NCBI RefSeq assembly: GCF_004005375.1
Contig: NZ_RZUF01000020.1
Coordinates: forward strand, 1-64,000
DNA from: Rheinheimera sediminis
Lineage (GTDB): Bacteria > Pseudomonadota > Gammaproteobacteria > Enterobacterales > Alteromonadaceae
Reading direction: 5' to 3'
DNA: 64,000 nt
Below are positions 27,795-35,975 of this stretch, piece after piece; the first letter of the stretch is position 1, and the number at the start of each line of letters is the position of its first letter. The notes below the pieces were generated by a model. That model worked only from the letters and a program-made list of their open reading frames with translations, was not told the DNA's origin and searched no databases. A program made the translations under genes and the position numbers.

Positions 27795-28685
27795 ATGAGT
27801 ACAGTTGCATTTATTGGTTTAGGTAATATGGGCGGCCCAATGGCCAGTAATGTATTAAAAGCAGGTTTTAAGGTCCAGGCTTTTGATTTATCCGAAACTG
27901 CTTTAGCTCAACTGGCCGCTGAAGGCGCGAAAGCCTGCGCTTCTGCGGTAGAAGCCGCAACAGGTGCTGATTTTGTTATTTCCATGCTGCCTGCTGGTAA
28001 GCATGTTGCTATGGTGTATACAGGCGAGACGGGCATAGCTTCAGTGCTTGGCAAAGATACGCTGGTGATTGATTGTTCTACTATTGACGCTGCCACAGCC
28101 CGCAAAGTAGGTGCTGAACTGGCAGAACAGGGCATAGCCTTTATCGATGCTCCTGTATCAGGTGGTGTAGGTGGAGCTAAAGCTGGCACTTTAACTTTTA
28201 TAGTAGGTGGTTCAGAGCATAATTTTCAGCGTGCTCAGCCAGTATTAGCTGCTATGGGTAAAAATCTGTTCCACGCCGGCGATGTTGGGGCTGGTCAGGT
28301 CGCGAAAATTTGTAACAATATGCTGTTGTCTATTTTAATGGTAGGCACCAGCGAAGCGCTGCAAATGGGCATAGACAATGGTCTGGATCCAAAGGTTTTA
28401 TCCGATATTATGCTGAAAAGCTCAGGCCGTAACTGGACTTTAGAGCTGTATAATCCATGCCCCGGTGTGATGCCAAATGTGCCGTCAAGCAATGGCTATC
28501 AGGGTGGTTTTATGGTGGATCTAATGGCAAAAGATTTGTCTTTAGCCATAGAAACCGCATTGTCCAGCCAGTCCAGTACTCCAATGGGAACTTTAGCTCG
28601 TAGCCTCTATGTGGCGCATCAGCGTCAGGGCCACGGTAAAGAAGATTTCTCAGGTATTTTTCAGATGTTTGCCAAAAAGAACTAA
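27795..28685 (+). CDS. mmsB: 3-Hydroxyisobutyrate dehydrogenase
   Basis: An NAD-dependent dehydrogenase of 296 residues that oxidises 3-hydroxyisobutyrate to methylmalonate semialdehyde, the MmsA substrate. The nucleotide motif is GLGNMGGPMA, the substrate motif 'DAPVSGGVGGAKAGTL' and the catalytic-Lys helix 'GQVAKICNNML'. It begins one base after the stop of the hydrolase, so the two are translationally coupled. The assignment is much firmer than for its paralogue at 9694 because of the operon. Confidence 0.94.
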   Translation: MSTVAFIGLGNMGGPMASNVLKAGFKVQAFDLSETALAQLAAEGAKACASAVEAATGADFVISMLPAGKHVAMVYTGETGIASVLGKDTLVIDCSTIDAATARKVGAELAEQGIAFIDAPVSGGVGGAKAGTLTFIVGGSEHNFQRAQPVLAAMGKNLFHAGDVGAGQVAKICNNMLLSILMVGTSEALQMGIDNGLDPKVLSDIMLKSSGRNWTLELYNPCPGVMPNVPSSNGYQGGFMVDLMAKDLSLAIETALSSQSSTPMGTLARSLYVAHQRQGHGKEDFSGIFQMFAKKN

Positions 28686-28723
28686 GCGTTCTGAGGCTGG
28701 CCGTTTTTACAGGTAATAAGATA

Positions 28724-29485
28724 ATGAATTTAAAAGACAAAATCATAGTAGTGACAGGCGGTGCTCAGGGCCTGGGTTTAGAAATGGCCCGGATGTTGTC
28801 TGCTGAAGGCGCTCATTTAGCTTTGCTGGATATGAATGCAGAGCAATTGGCGACAGCTAAAGATGAGTTGGCAGCCACTGGTGTAACTGTGCGTACTTAT
28901 GTTTGTAATGTTGCCAATGAAGATAGTGTCGAAACGACCTTTGCTGCTATTGCAGCAGATTTTGACGCTATTGATGGCCTGATTAACAACGCTGGTATTC
29001 TGCGTGATGGTTTGCTGCTGAAGTTCAAAGACGGTGCGCTGGTCAGCAAAATGTCGCATCAACAGTTTCAGTCAGTCATTGACGTGAATTTAACGGGCGT
29101 GTTTTTATGTGGCCGAGAAGCCGCGGCTTTAATGGTGAAATCAGGCCGTAAAGGTGTGATTATCAATATGTCGAGCGTAGCTCGTTCAGGCAATATGGGT
29201 CAAACCAACTATGCAGCCTCCAAGGCCGGTGTAGTGGCTATGACTGTGACTTGGGCTCGTGAGTTAGGTCGTTACGGTATTCGTGTGGGTGCTATAGCTC
29301 CAGGTGTGATCCGCACTGCGATGACAGATGCGATGAAACCTGAAGCCCGTGATCGGTTAGTCGCAATGAAGCCTGTGGGTCGTTTAGGCGAGGCCACCGA
29401 AATTGCTCATACTGCGAAGTATATTTTTGAAAACGACTTCTTTACTGGCCGTGTCGTCGAAGTGGATGGCGGTATTAGTATGTAG
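28724..29485 (+). CDS. Short-chain dehydrogenase (likely 3-hydroxy-2-methylbutyryl-CoA dehydrogenase)
   Basis: A classical SDR of 253 residues. It has the TGGAQGLGLEMA cofactor loop, the 'NNAGILRDG' motif, catalytic Ser in 'INMSSVARSG', and Tyr/Lys in 'TNYAASKAG'. The sequence is FabG-like, but it is the last gene of the valine/isoleucine operon. Oxidation of 3-hydroxy-2-methylbutyryl-CoA, for which nothing else in the cluster is available, is the likely role (inference). A palindromic repeat follows the stop by 6 bp. Confidence 0.85.
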   Translation: MNLKDKIIVVTGGAQGLGLEMARMLSAEGAHLALLDMNAEQLATAKDELAATGVTVRTYVCNVANEDSVETTFAAIAADFDAIDGLINNAGILRDGLLLKFKDGALVSKMSHQQFQSVIDVNLTGVFLCGREAAALMVKSGRKGVIINMSSVARSGNMGQTNYAASKAGVVAMTVTWARELGRYGIRVGAIAPGVIRTAMTDAMKPEARDRLVAMKPVGRLGEATEIAHTAKYIFENDFFTGRVVEVDGGISM

Positions 29486-29491
29486 AGTTGA

Positions 29492-29543
29492 GGGGGCAGG
29501 CCTTGAATGTTGCAAAGAGATTCAACATTCAAGGCCTGACCCC
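29492..29543. repeat. GGGGTCAGG-type palindrome, copy 1
   Basis: The perfect 16-bp arms CAGGCCTTGAATGTTG and its complement flank a 10-base A/G-rich loop. The outer GGGG/CCCC arms carry one mismatch. The same arms recur at 62514-62558. Here it lies after the SDR gene and probably works as its terminator, yet it is also in the leader of the next gene. Confidence 0.9.
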
Positions 29544-29556
29544 AGAGAGATGTTTA

Positions 29557-29982
29557 ATGAAACTTATTTTCCCTGTTTTATTGTTTCTTTACTCTGCCTC
29601 TGGTGTGGCTCATCAGTTGGATACTCCCAATTACAAAGTAGAAATCCAGCAACTATGTCCTGAGGGTGAAGTGCGGTGTCCCCAAGTGATATACAGAGGC
29701 ACCTCTAAAGTCTCAGGTGCCAGTATCGAATTAACAGGCACGGCTTGGCATAGCCTTTGTGCTGATGGCATAACACCATGTCGCTTTTTAGGCTATCAGT
29801 TCAACAATGGGCGTATTCGTTATTTGGTGCATGAATCTGGGGTATTACAGGTGATAGGCAGTTCTGGCAAAGTCTTGCTGGAGGAGCAGGGAGTTTGGGA
29901 CTATGTACAAGTCAGTCAACAAGACAGTAAACACCAAGACCCTGACCATAGCACTAAGACAGAAGTAGAGAGGAAACCATGA
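29557..29982 (+). CDS. Small exported protein, unknown function
   Basis: A protein of 141 residues starting at the ATG at 29557. The open frame back to 29488 is only translated palindrome. The signal peptide 'MKLIFPVLLFLYSASGVAHQ' is clear. The mature part has four cysteines in two pairs ('CPEGEVRCPQV', 'CADGITPCRFLGY'), which suggests disulfides in the periplasm. I recognise no family. Its end overlaps the start of the acetyltransferase by 4 bases, so the two are coupled. Confidence 0.75.
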   Translation: MKLIFPVLLFLYSASGVAHQLDTPNYKVEIQQLCPEGEVRCPQVIYRGTSKVSGASIELTGTAWHSLCADGITPCRFLGYQFNNGRIRYLVHESGVLQVIGSSGKVLLEEQGVWDYVQVSQQDSKHQDPDHSTKTEVERKP

Positions 29983-30506
29983 AACCGCTAGACGCTGGCT
30001 GTTTGACGTTGCGTTTGCTGACTGAAACCGATTGGCCTTTATTCCTCGAGTTACATCGCTATGAACAAGTGCTGCAGTATGTCGCAGACCCTCTATCTGA
30101 TCAGCAAATTCGTCAGCGTTTTGAGGAGCGTCTACGTCCTTGGCAAGCCGGTGATCTGCATTGGTTGAGTCTGGTGGTTGTGGAAAAACAAAGTGGTGCT
30201 GCGACTGGTATCAGTGGTTTTCATTGCTTAGAGTCTGATATCGATGCGCCTTTAACAGCTGAAGTAGGCTATTTATTTTTACCAGAGTTTTTCGGTAAAG
30301 GCTATGCGACTTTGGCGTTAAAAGCCTGCCTGGACTACGGGGCTAAACTTGGCATGAAACAGTGGCAGGCCGTGGTAACTGAGGGCAATCTTGGCTCAGG
30401 CCGAGTGCTGGAAAAATGTGGTTTCAGCCTGATTGAACGCCAGCATAATGGCTATCAGATAGGTGGTAAATTTTTTGCAGATTTAATCTACACAAAAACA
30501 ACTTAA
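29979..30506 (+). CDS. GNAT acetyltransferase (RimJ/RimL-like)
   Basis: An N-acetyltransferase of 175 residues. The acetyl-CoA-binding core is seen in 'EVGYLFLPEFFGKGYATLALKACLDYG', then 'NLGSGRVLEKCGFSLIERQ'. This is the RimJ/RimL-type arrangement that acetylates protein N-termini or small amines. The target is unknown. It starts within the stop codon of the exported-protein gene. Confidence 0.88.
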   Translation: MKPLDAGCLTLRLLTETDWPLFLELHRYEQVLQYVADPLSDQQIRQRFEERLRPWQAGDLHWLSLVVVEKQSGAATGISGFHCLESDIDAPLTAEVGYLFLPEFFGKGYATLALKACLDYGAKLGMKQWQAVVTEGNLGSGRVLEKCGFSLIERQHNGYQIGGKFFADLIYTKTT

Positions 30507-30530
30507 AAGTGATGGCACAGGAGTAACAGC

Positions 30531-31421
30531 GTGATCCCAGTTGAGTTTATTTTGTTGCTACTGAGCCCAATTTTTTTCATCTTTATTGCTTTTGAATGGC
30601 TTCATAGCGAAAAACGCGGCAAAGCCTTGTACCAATGGCGTGATACAGCAGCTAACTTTGCTTTAGCCGCTTTGCATCAGGCGGGCGATTTTATTGCGTT
30701 GCTGGTGCTGTTGCCGCTGATGTTATGGTTATCGCAGTTCGCCTTGTTTTCTATTGAGTTTTCGGCGCTGAACTTGTTTTTAGTTTTTATCGCTCAGGAT
30801 TTTTTGTATTACTGGTTTCACCGCTGCGCGCACAGAGTGCGCTGGTTATGGGCTTCTCACGTGGCGCACCACAGCTCCCGTTTAATGAACTTCAGCACAG
30901 CTTTTCGTCAGTCTTTAACTTATCCAATTTCTGGCATGTGGTTATTCTGGTTACCGCTGGTGTTGCTGGGTTTTGAAGTACAACTGGTGCTGGCTGTAGT
31001 GGCAATTAACTTAGCCTTTCAGTTTTTTGTGCATACTCAATCTGGTAAACACTGGGGCATTTTGGGCTGGGTGCTGAATACTCCGGCCTGGCATAGAGTG
31101 CACCACGCTTGTAATCCTCAGTATATAGACCGCAATTATGCCGGGGTTTTAGTGATTTGGGACCGGCTCTTTGGTACTTTTGTGCCAGAAGAAGAAGCCT
31201 GTCGTTATGGCATTACCGACGATTTTCAGTCGAATAACCCTATTACTATTACCTTTTATGAATGGCGAAAAGTCACCTTGTTATGGCCACGGCTGCATGG
31301 CTGGCGTAATAAATTTAAACTCTTATTTGGTCCACCAGAAGCTTTTGCAGACGTCATGCTGTCGGATGCGCCAACACCAACCACTGATGCAACGGCTGAG
31401 CAGCAACATGCTAAATACTAA
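30531..31421 (+). CDS. Sterol desaturase / fatty acid hydroxylase family membrane protein
   Basis: An integral-membrane di-iron oxygenase family protein of 296 residues. The GTG at 30531 follows AGGAG at 8 bases. The hydrophobic helices are interrupted by the conserved histidine boxes 'HRCAHR', 'HVAHHSS' and 'HRVHHACN'. Relatives hydroxylate or desaturate sterols, carotenoids or lipid chains; bacterial members often act on ether or ornithine lipids. The substrate is unknown. It overlaps the deacetylase that follows by 14 bases, so the two are probably used together. Confidence 0.88.
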   Translation: MIPVEFILLLLSPIFFIFIAFEWLHSEKRGKALYQWRDTAANFALAALHQAGDFIALLVLLPLMLWLSQFALFSIEFSALNLFLVFIAQDFLYYWFHRCAHRVRWLWASHVAHHSSRLMNFSTAFRQSLTYPISGMWLFWLPLVLLGFEVQLVLAVVAINLAFQFFVHTQSGKHWGILGWVLNTPAWHRVHHACNPQYIDRNYAGVLVIWDRLFGTFVPEEEACRYGITDDFQSNNPITITFYEWRKVTLLWPRLHGWRNKFKLLFGPPEAFADVMLSDAPTPTTDATAEQQHAKY

Positions 31422-32118
31422 GCTATGGCTGAAACTTGTTCTGCTGCTTTTGGTGACCTTAATCACCCTTTGGCAGCTCTCATCCAGCAGGCAGTTTCAG
31501 CTGTTTGGTGAGCTTGTTGATAAGGTGGACACAGAACAAAAGCTGGTGGCATTAACTTTTGATGACGGCCCAACACCACAGTACACCGCCGGTATTTTGC
31601 AGCTATTAGAGTTGTATCAGGTCAAAGCGACCTTTTTTGTCACGGGTGCAGAAAGCCAACGTTACATGACTCAAGCCAAACAAATAGTGGCTGCTGGTCA
31701 TCAGCTTGGCAATCACAGCTGGTTTCATAACCGGATGCTGTTGATGTCTTTAGATGATATTAGCCGTGAAATAGAAGGGACGGATCAGCAAATTCGCGAG
31801 GCTGGTTTTCAAGGCGACATTTTATTCCGGCCACCTTATGGCAAAAAGCTGTTTATGCTGCCCTGGTATCTGGCTCAGACCAACAGAACCACTGTGATGT
31901 GGGATCTGGAGCCTGAAAGCTATGGCGATATAGCCGAGGATCCGCAAGCCATTGCCAGTTATGTACTGGAGAATGTTCAGCCTGGTTCCATTGTGTTACT
32001 GCATGTCATGTACAAAAGCCGCGAGGCGTCCCGCGCAGCTTTACCACTGATCATCAAAGGCTTAAAAGCAAAAGGTTATCGTATGGTCACAGTGTCTGAA
32101 CTGCGCGCATCGCAATAA
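31408..32118 (+). CDS. Polysaccharide deacetylase (NodB domain), membrane-anchored
   Basis: A protein of 236 residues with a single N-terminal membrane anchor ('WLKLVLLLLVTLITLW') and a NodB deacetylase domain outside. Metal and catalytic residues are visible: 'TFDDGPTPQYT' (Asp-Asp), 'GHQLGNHSWFH' (His-x3-His) and 'FRPPYGKK', then 'LLHVMYKS' in the place of the last histidine motif. A longer frame to 31171 reads through the neighbouring gene; the ATG at 31408, at the end of that gene, is the natural start. It probably acts on peptidoglycan or a surface glycan. Confidence 0.88.
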   Translation: MLNTKLWLKLVLLLLVTLITLWQLSSSRQFQLFGELVDKVDTEQKLVALTFDDGPTPQYTAGILQLLELYQVKATFFVTGAESQRYMTQAKQIVAAGHQLGNHSWFHNRMLLMSLDDISREIEGTDQQIREAGFQGDILFRPPYGKKLFMLPWYLAQTNRTTVMWDLEPESYGDIAEDPQAIASYVLENVQPGSIVLLHVMYKSREASRAALPLIIKGLKAKGYRMVTVSELRASQ

Positions 32119-32139
32119 CTTCTGTACTGTTTCGGCAGA

Positions 32140-33876
32140 TTAATTCTGTATTGCCTGAAACGTTTTGTCGCCCACTTGCAATAATGGCCATTGTGGCGGA
32201 ATGGTTTTTAATTCTAAAGCGTCAAGTTGTGGCTCTGGCTGTGTTATATCAGGCTCTGCTTTAGTGCTGGACGTCATGGCAGTGCTTTGCCATTCCCCCT
32301 CTTTTAAACTAAATAACACTGCAGAGATAGACTGATGAGAGTAGGTTAACAGCACATAGTCTTGCTGGCCGTCATTATTCAAATCCAAAGGCCGCAAATG
32401 GTACTGGCTGATATACTGCAGCTGCCAGCGATTCTCCTGTTGCCATTGGTACAAAGCCAATTTTAACGCTTCAGGCAGTTGCACTGCTTGAGGCAGACTC
32501 AAGGCTGCCAGAAACTGTTGTCGCTGTTCGGTACTGCTTTCTTCAGGTAATTCGGAATGCCGGTCAGGGTTATACAAAGCATCAATACGCAGCACCAGGG
32601 CAGGATCAGTGTTCGCCTTATCTGCTTTTAACTGCTGCAAAGCGTCATAACCTGGCTTTGCCAGGTTGTAGCGGAAATAGCGAAGATCAAGATCTGTCAA
32701 ACTTGTGCGTCCATCCTGTAAGAGAGCCAGTTGGCTCTCTAGTGTTATTTTGCGAAAATCCAGCAGAGGGGAGTTTGCAATCAGCATCACTGCCAATACC
32801 ACCAGTCCCATCCGCAGATTGACCCAGCTTAATTGCTGTAACCACAGATCACGTTTTTTCAGTATGCCCCACAAATAACCCACAGAAAATAAAGCCAATA
32901 AGGCCCACAACACAAAACCCCAGCAGCGGCTAACGCTCCAGCCATATTGTTCCACCCTCAGCATCAGGCCATAACAGGCGATCAGGCTATAGACAGGTAA
33001 CAAAGCTATCGCAAGGAAGATGGCACGATGTAACCAGAGTGGGTAAGGGCGGCTGTCGGCTTCGGCCTGATACACCGCATTGACGAAAAACAACATCAAG
33101 GCCTGCAGCCATAAAATCAATAAACTGCCATATCCTGTTTTCCATAGGGGGTCTAAGCCGGTAAAGGGCAAGGCCAGCATAAAAAGTACAGAAACCAGTG
33201 CCAAAATCACCAGCAAAAACTTCATCAGCGCTTGATGAATACGGGTAATAGTGTCAATCACACTGGCTTGATTACGAAAAATAATAACGCCAAAGCCAAA
33301 CGCCAGATTCAGAGTGGGGTAATAAAACCATGGTTTGGCAAATAAGTCAGTGAAAAACTCAATTTGGATCACTTTAAACAGAGCAGCCCACAACATCAGC
33401 ACGGCCCAAACGGCCAAAGTAAAAAGCAGAGACAATCCCAGAGTTAAAAAATTACGCCAGGAGTATAGGAACAGCAGGCTGTAACTCAATGGCATGCCAG
33501 ACGCCTGCTGTTGGATGTACAGCAAGGCTTTAAAGCTGGCGATCAGCATGGAGAAGATAAAGCCAAACAGCAGAGGCTGAGCACTGATATGTTCGAGTGG
33601 CGTCACCTGTAAACCTGCATAAAAACCAAGAACGGCAATAAGCAAAGCAAAAGGCACTAAGCGCAGCGCTAGTTTCAGTTCCTGGCCTTTTTCCAGTGAC
33701 AGTAACAAGGTTAAAGGTGCAACAAAAACCAGGCTATACAGGAAAAACAGCCACTCTGGTTGGGTCGACGGCCAAAAGTCAAAACTGATCGACTGATGCA
33801 ACAGATAAAGCGACAATCCCTGCAGTAAAGCAAGCAGGAGCATCATGGATCTGGGTAACTGTTGTTGGCCTGACAT
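32140..33876 (-). CDS. DUF4153-type polytopic membrane protein
   Basis: A protein of 578 residues starting at the ATG at 33876 after AGGGAAG. About twelve hydrophobic helices fill the first 380 residues. A soluble C-terminal part follows with an 'LDLNNDGQQDYVLLTY' calcium-loop-like segment. The N-terminal part matches, by eye, the DUF4153 family of unknown function that is common in gammaproteobacteria. It is convergent with the deacetylase gene and monocistronic. Confidence 0.75.
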   Translation of the reverse strand: MSGQQQLPRSMMLLLALLQGLSLYLLHQSISFDFWPSTQPEWLFFLYSLVFVAPLTLLLSLEKGQELKLALRLVPFALLIAVLGFYAGLQVTPLEHISAQPLLFGFIFSMLIASFKALLYIQQQASGMPLSYSLLFLYSWRNFLTLGLSLLFTLAVWAVLMLWAALFKVIQIEFFTDLFAKPWFYYPTLNLAFGFGVIIFRNQASVIDTITRIHQALMKFLLVILALVSVLFMLALPFTGLDPLWKTGYGSLLILWLQALMLFFVNAVYQAEADSRPYPLWLHRAIFLAIALLPVYSLIACYGLMLRVEQYGWSVSRCWGFVLWALLALFSVGYLWGILKKRDLWLQQLSWVNLRMGLVVLAVMLIANSPLLDFRKITLESQLALLQDGRTSLTDLDLRYFRYNLAKPGYDALQQLKADKANTDPALVLRIDALYNPDRHSELPEESSTEQRQQFLAALSLPQAVQLPEALKLALYQWQQENRWQLQYISQYHLRPLDLNNDGQQDYVLLTYSHQSISAVLFSLKEGEWQSTAMTSSTKAEPDITQPEPQLDALELKTIPPQWPLLQVGDKTFQAIQN

Positions 33877-34021
33877 AGGTCTTCCCTGAGGTTGATAAAG
33901 GCTGGATAGCACTGCTCTGTATTGAGCACAAATACGGCTTGAGTTCCTGGTGCAGTGCAGGTTGAAAATAGATGATTTGCGTCATAGTGTACAGGGATTA
34001 AAGCAAAAACAAGGCTTTACT

Positions 34022-34370
34022 ATGATGTACCAAGGCAGTTGTCATTGCGGTGCTGTGGCTTATCAGGTGGAGGCTGATATCAGCTCTGCTTTAAGTTGTA
34101 ACTGTTCAATCTGTAGCAGAAAAGGCTATTTGCTGAACTTTGTACCTGGTAGCAATCTGACGATGCTAAACACTGAGCAGCCATTAACCAGCTACACTTT
34201 TAATACTCATAAAATAAAACATCAGTTTTGCCCTGTGTGGTTGTTCACCTTTTGGCTTAGGTGTGGATCCAGAAGGCAATGAAGTCGCAGCTATAAATGT
34301 ACGCTGTTTACAGGATATTGATCTGGATGCGTTAGAGATCCATCAATACGACGGTAAGCAAAGCCAGTAG
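34022..34370 (+). pseudogene. Frameshifted GFA-family (glutathione-dependent formaldehyde-activating-like) gene
   Basis: The first 70 codons encode a GFA-fold start with the zinc cysteines 'GSCHCGAVAYQVE' and 'CNCSICSRKG'. The frame then breaks after '...HQFCPV' at about 34235. A frame change of two bases restores the expected 'CPVCGCSPFGLGVDPEG' and continues 'NVRCLQDIDLDALEIHQYDG' to a stop at 34370, for a total of 117 codons. The break falls in a GTGTG run, so a 2-base slip (loss of GT) explains it. It is either a recent pseudogene or a sequencing error. An intact GFA relative lies at 36830. Confidence 0.85.
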
Positions 34371-34438
34371 GGGCGCGGGTTTATCCCCGCCCGTCCAACA
34401 TCCAATTCGGAACCTATAGGGTTTTACCCCTGCCCCTT
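34367..34438. repeat. REP-like GTAGGGGCGGG element, copy 1
   Basis: It begins GTAGGGGCGCGGG, with the hairpin GCGGG...CCCGC, and ends in ACCCCTGCCCC. It matches the left half of the element at 55172-55253, with a weaker right half. It lies between the convergent GFA pseudogene and yjdM and may act as a terminator. Confidence 0.7.
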
Positions 34439-34449
34439 TTGTGTTCAAA

Positions 34450-34791
34450 TCACTGCTTTTTAACAAACTCAGACTTTAGCTTCATAGCGCCAAAACCATC
34501 AATTTTACAGTCGATATCGTGATCGCCTTCCACTAACCTTATACCTTTGACTTTAGTACCAATTTTGACCACCAAAGAGGAGCCTTTAACTTTTAAGTCT
34601 TTGATCACGGTGACAGTGTCACCATCCTGCAATAGATTGCCAGCTGAATCACGGATGATTTTTTCGCCCTCAACTGCATCAGCAGCGGCAGTTGTCGACC
34701 ATTCATGGCCACATTCAGGGCAAATAAACAGACTATTGTCTTCATAGGTATAAGCAGAATTGCATTGTGGGCAGGCAGGGAATTGGCTCAT
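34450..34791 (-). CDS. yjdM: YjdM/PhnA-family zinc-ribbon protein
   Basis: A protein of 113 residues with an N-terminal zinc ribbon ('CPQCNSAY' and 'CPECGHEW') and a C-terminal KOW/SH3-like domain ('[19 protein letters not shown]', '[19 protein letters not shown]'). This is the YjdM (old name PhnA) family. It is widespread and small, and its function is poorly defined; the link to phosphonate use is historical. It is monocistronic. Confidence 0.93.
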   Translation of the reverse strand: MSQFPACPQCNSAYTYEDNSLFICPECGHEWSTTAAADAVEGEKIIRDSAGNLLQDGDTVTVIKDLKVKGSSLVVKIGTKVKGIRLVEGDHDIDCKIDGFGAMKLKSEFVKKQ

Positions 34792-34868
34792 GACGGGTCC
34801 TGATTTAATTCGGTACAGCTTTAAAAGGGCGCGTAGTGTAGCCGAAAGGCCCTATTTTTTACAGGGTT

Positions 34869-35342
34869 TTACAGCAATAAGTCCGCTTCGATAGGGCGCC
34901 ACAGAGCGCAGCTTTGTTGCAGCGACTGAGCTGTTAGCCCGGGCACACTGTACACCACTGTATCAACCCCATGTTGTTTGTACACTGCCTGCAACAGCAA
35001 ATCAAAATCGCCATCACCGGATAACAAGACGACAGTGTCAACTTCGGCCGCTAAGGTTAAAACATCAATGGTAATACCAACATCCCAGTCGCCTTTGGCA
35101 GAGCCGTCGGCACGCTGGATAAAAGGCTTGAGTTTTACTTCAAAACCGATATGACGCAAAGCGTCCTGAAATTTAATTTGCTGATCGTCTTTTTTATCAA
35201 TGGCATAGGCATAGGCGTAGCTGATGTCACCTCTAAGCTGTAATTGCTGCCAAAACTTACGGTAGTTAAAAGAGCGGCCGTAAGCCTGCTTGGTGGTGTA
35301 GTAGATGTTTTGTACATCGACAAAAACGGCGATTTTAGTCAT
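34869..35342 (-). CDS. NYN-domain (LabA-like) putative nuclease
   Basis: A protein of 157 residues with a PIN-like NYN fold. The acidic active-site pattern is visible: 'VFVDVQNIYY' near the start, 'KGDWDVGITIDVL' in the middle and 'LLSGDGDFDLLLQAV' later. These are the conserved aspartates of NYN ribonucleases (LabA/DUF88). It is probably an RNase with an unknown target. It is divergent from the next gene across 136 bp. Confidence 0.88.
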   Translation of the reverse strand: MTKIAVFVDVQNIYYTTKQAYGRSFNYRKFWQQLQLRGDISYAYAYAIDKKDDQQIKFQDALRHIGFEVKLKPFIQRADGSAKGDWDVGITIDVLTLAAEVDTVVLLSGDGDFDLLLQAVYKQHGVDTVVYSVPGLTAQSLQQSCALWRPIEADLLL

Positions 35343-35478
35343 AAAAAAACAGAACCCAAAACAAGATTAGCCCGACTATAGCATGGCATCTGCTTGAAAC
35401 CCTGAAAGAAAATCAGCCAGCAACGCTTTGTGTCTGTTAAAATGCTGGCAACTTGACTGGAGCGCTTTGCGAATTTTT

Positions 35479-35949
35479 ATGAATAACAACGATGTTTTAC
35501 GCCGTTTACGTTACGCCTTTGATTTTGGCGATCAACAAATGATGAATTTATTTGGCCATGCTGGCTTAACAGTGAGCCGGGCTCAAGTCAGTGACTGGCT
35601 GAAAAAAGATGAAGATGAAGCCTTTCAGCCTTGTGATGATGTGACTTTAGCCAACTTTTTAAATGGCTTGATCATCGAAAAACGCGGTCGTAAAGATGGC
35701 GAACAACCCGTGCCTGAAAGCCGTTTAAACAACAATATTATTTTCCGTAAGTTAAAAATTGCGTTGGATTTAAAAGACGACGACATAGTACAAATGATGA
35801 CGGATATTGGTTTTCGTGTCAGTAAGCCTGAATTAAGTGCGTTTTTCCGCCGCGCAGATCATCATCATTTTCGTCAGTGTCAGGATCAAATTCTGCGTAA
35901 CTTTATAAAAGCTGTGCAGATCAAATACCGCGAAAGCTCGGAAGACTAA
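35479..35949 (+). CDS. YehS-like DUF1456 protein
   Basis: A protein of 156 residues. I start at the ATG at 35479 ('MNNNDVLRRLRYAFDF'); the upstream frame to 35428 is not family-like. It has two tandem copies of the DUF1456 unit: 'NDVLRRLRYAFDFGDQQMMNLFGHAG' and 'NNIIFRKLKIALDLKDDDIVQMM', each followed by 'VS....SxxFxR/KxD'. Function unknown; cytoplasmic. Confidence 0.9.
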   Translation: MNNNDVLRRLRYAFDFGDQQMMNLFGHAGLTVSRAQVSDWLKKDEDEAFQPCDDVTLANFLNGLIIEKRGRKDGEQPVPESRLNNNIIFRKLKIALDLKDDDIVQMMTDIGFRVSKPELSAFFRRADHHHFRQCQDQILRNFIKAVQIKYRESSED

Positions 35950-35975
35950 AGGCGAGAGTTCACAGGGCCGAACGC

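Noticed and set aside
29488-29556. Upstream start for the exported four-cysteine protein
   Set aside because: The extra codons are translated palindrome and would bury the signal peptide.
31171-31407. Extended start for the polysaccharide deacetylase
   Set aside because: It reads the hydroxylase gene in the wrong frame; the natural start is the ATG at 31408 next to the membrane anchor.
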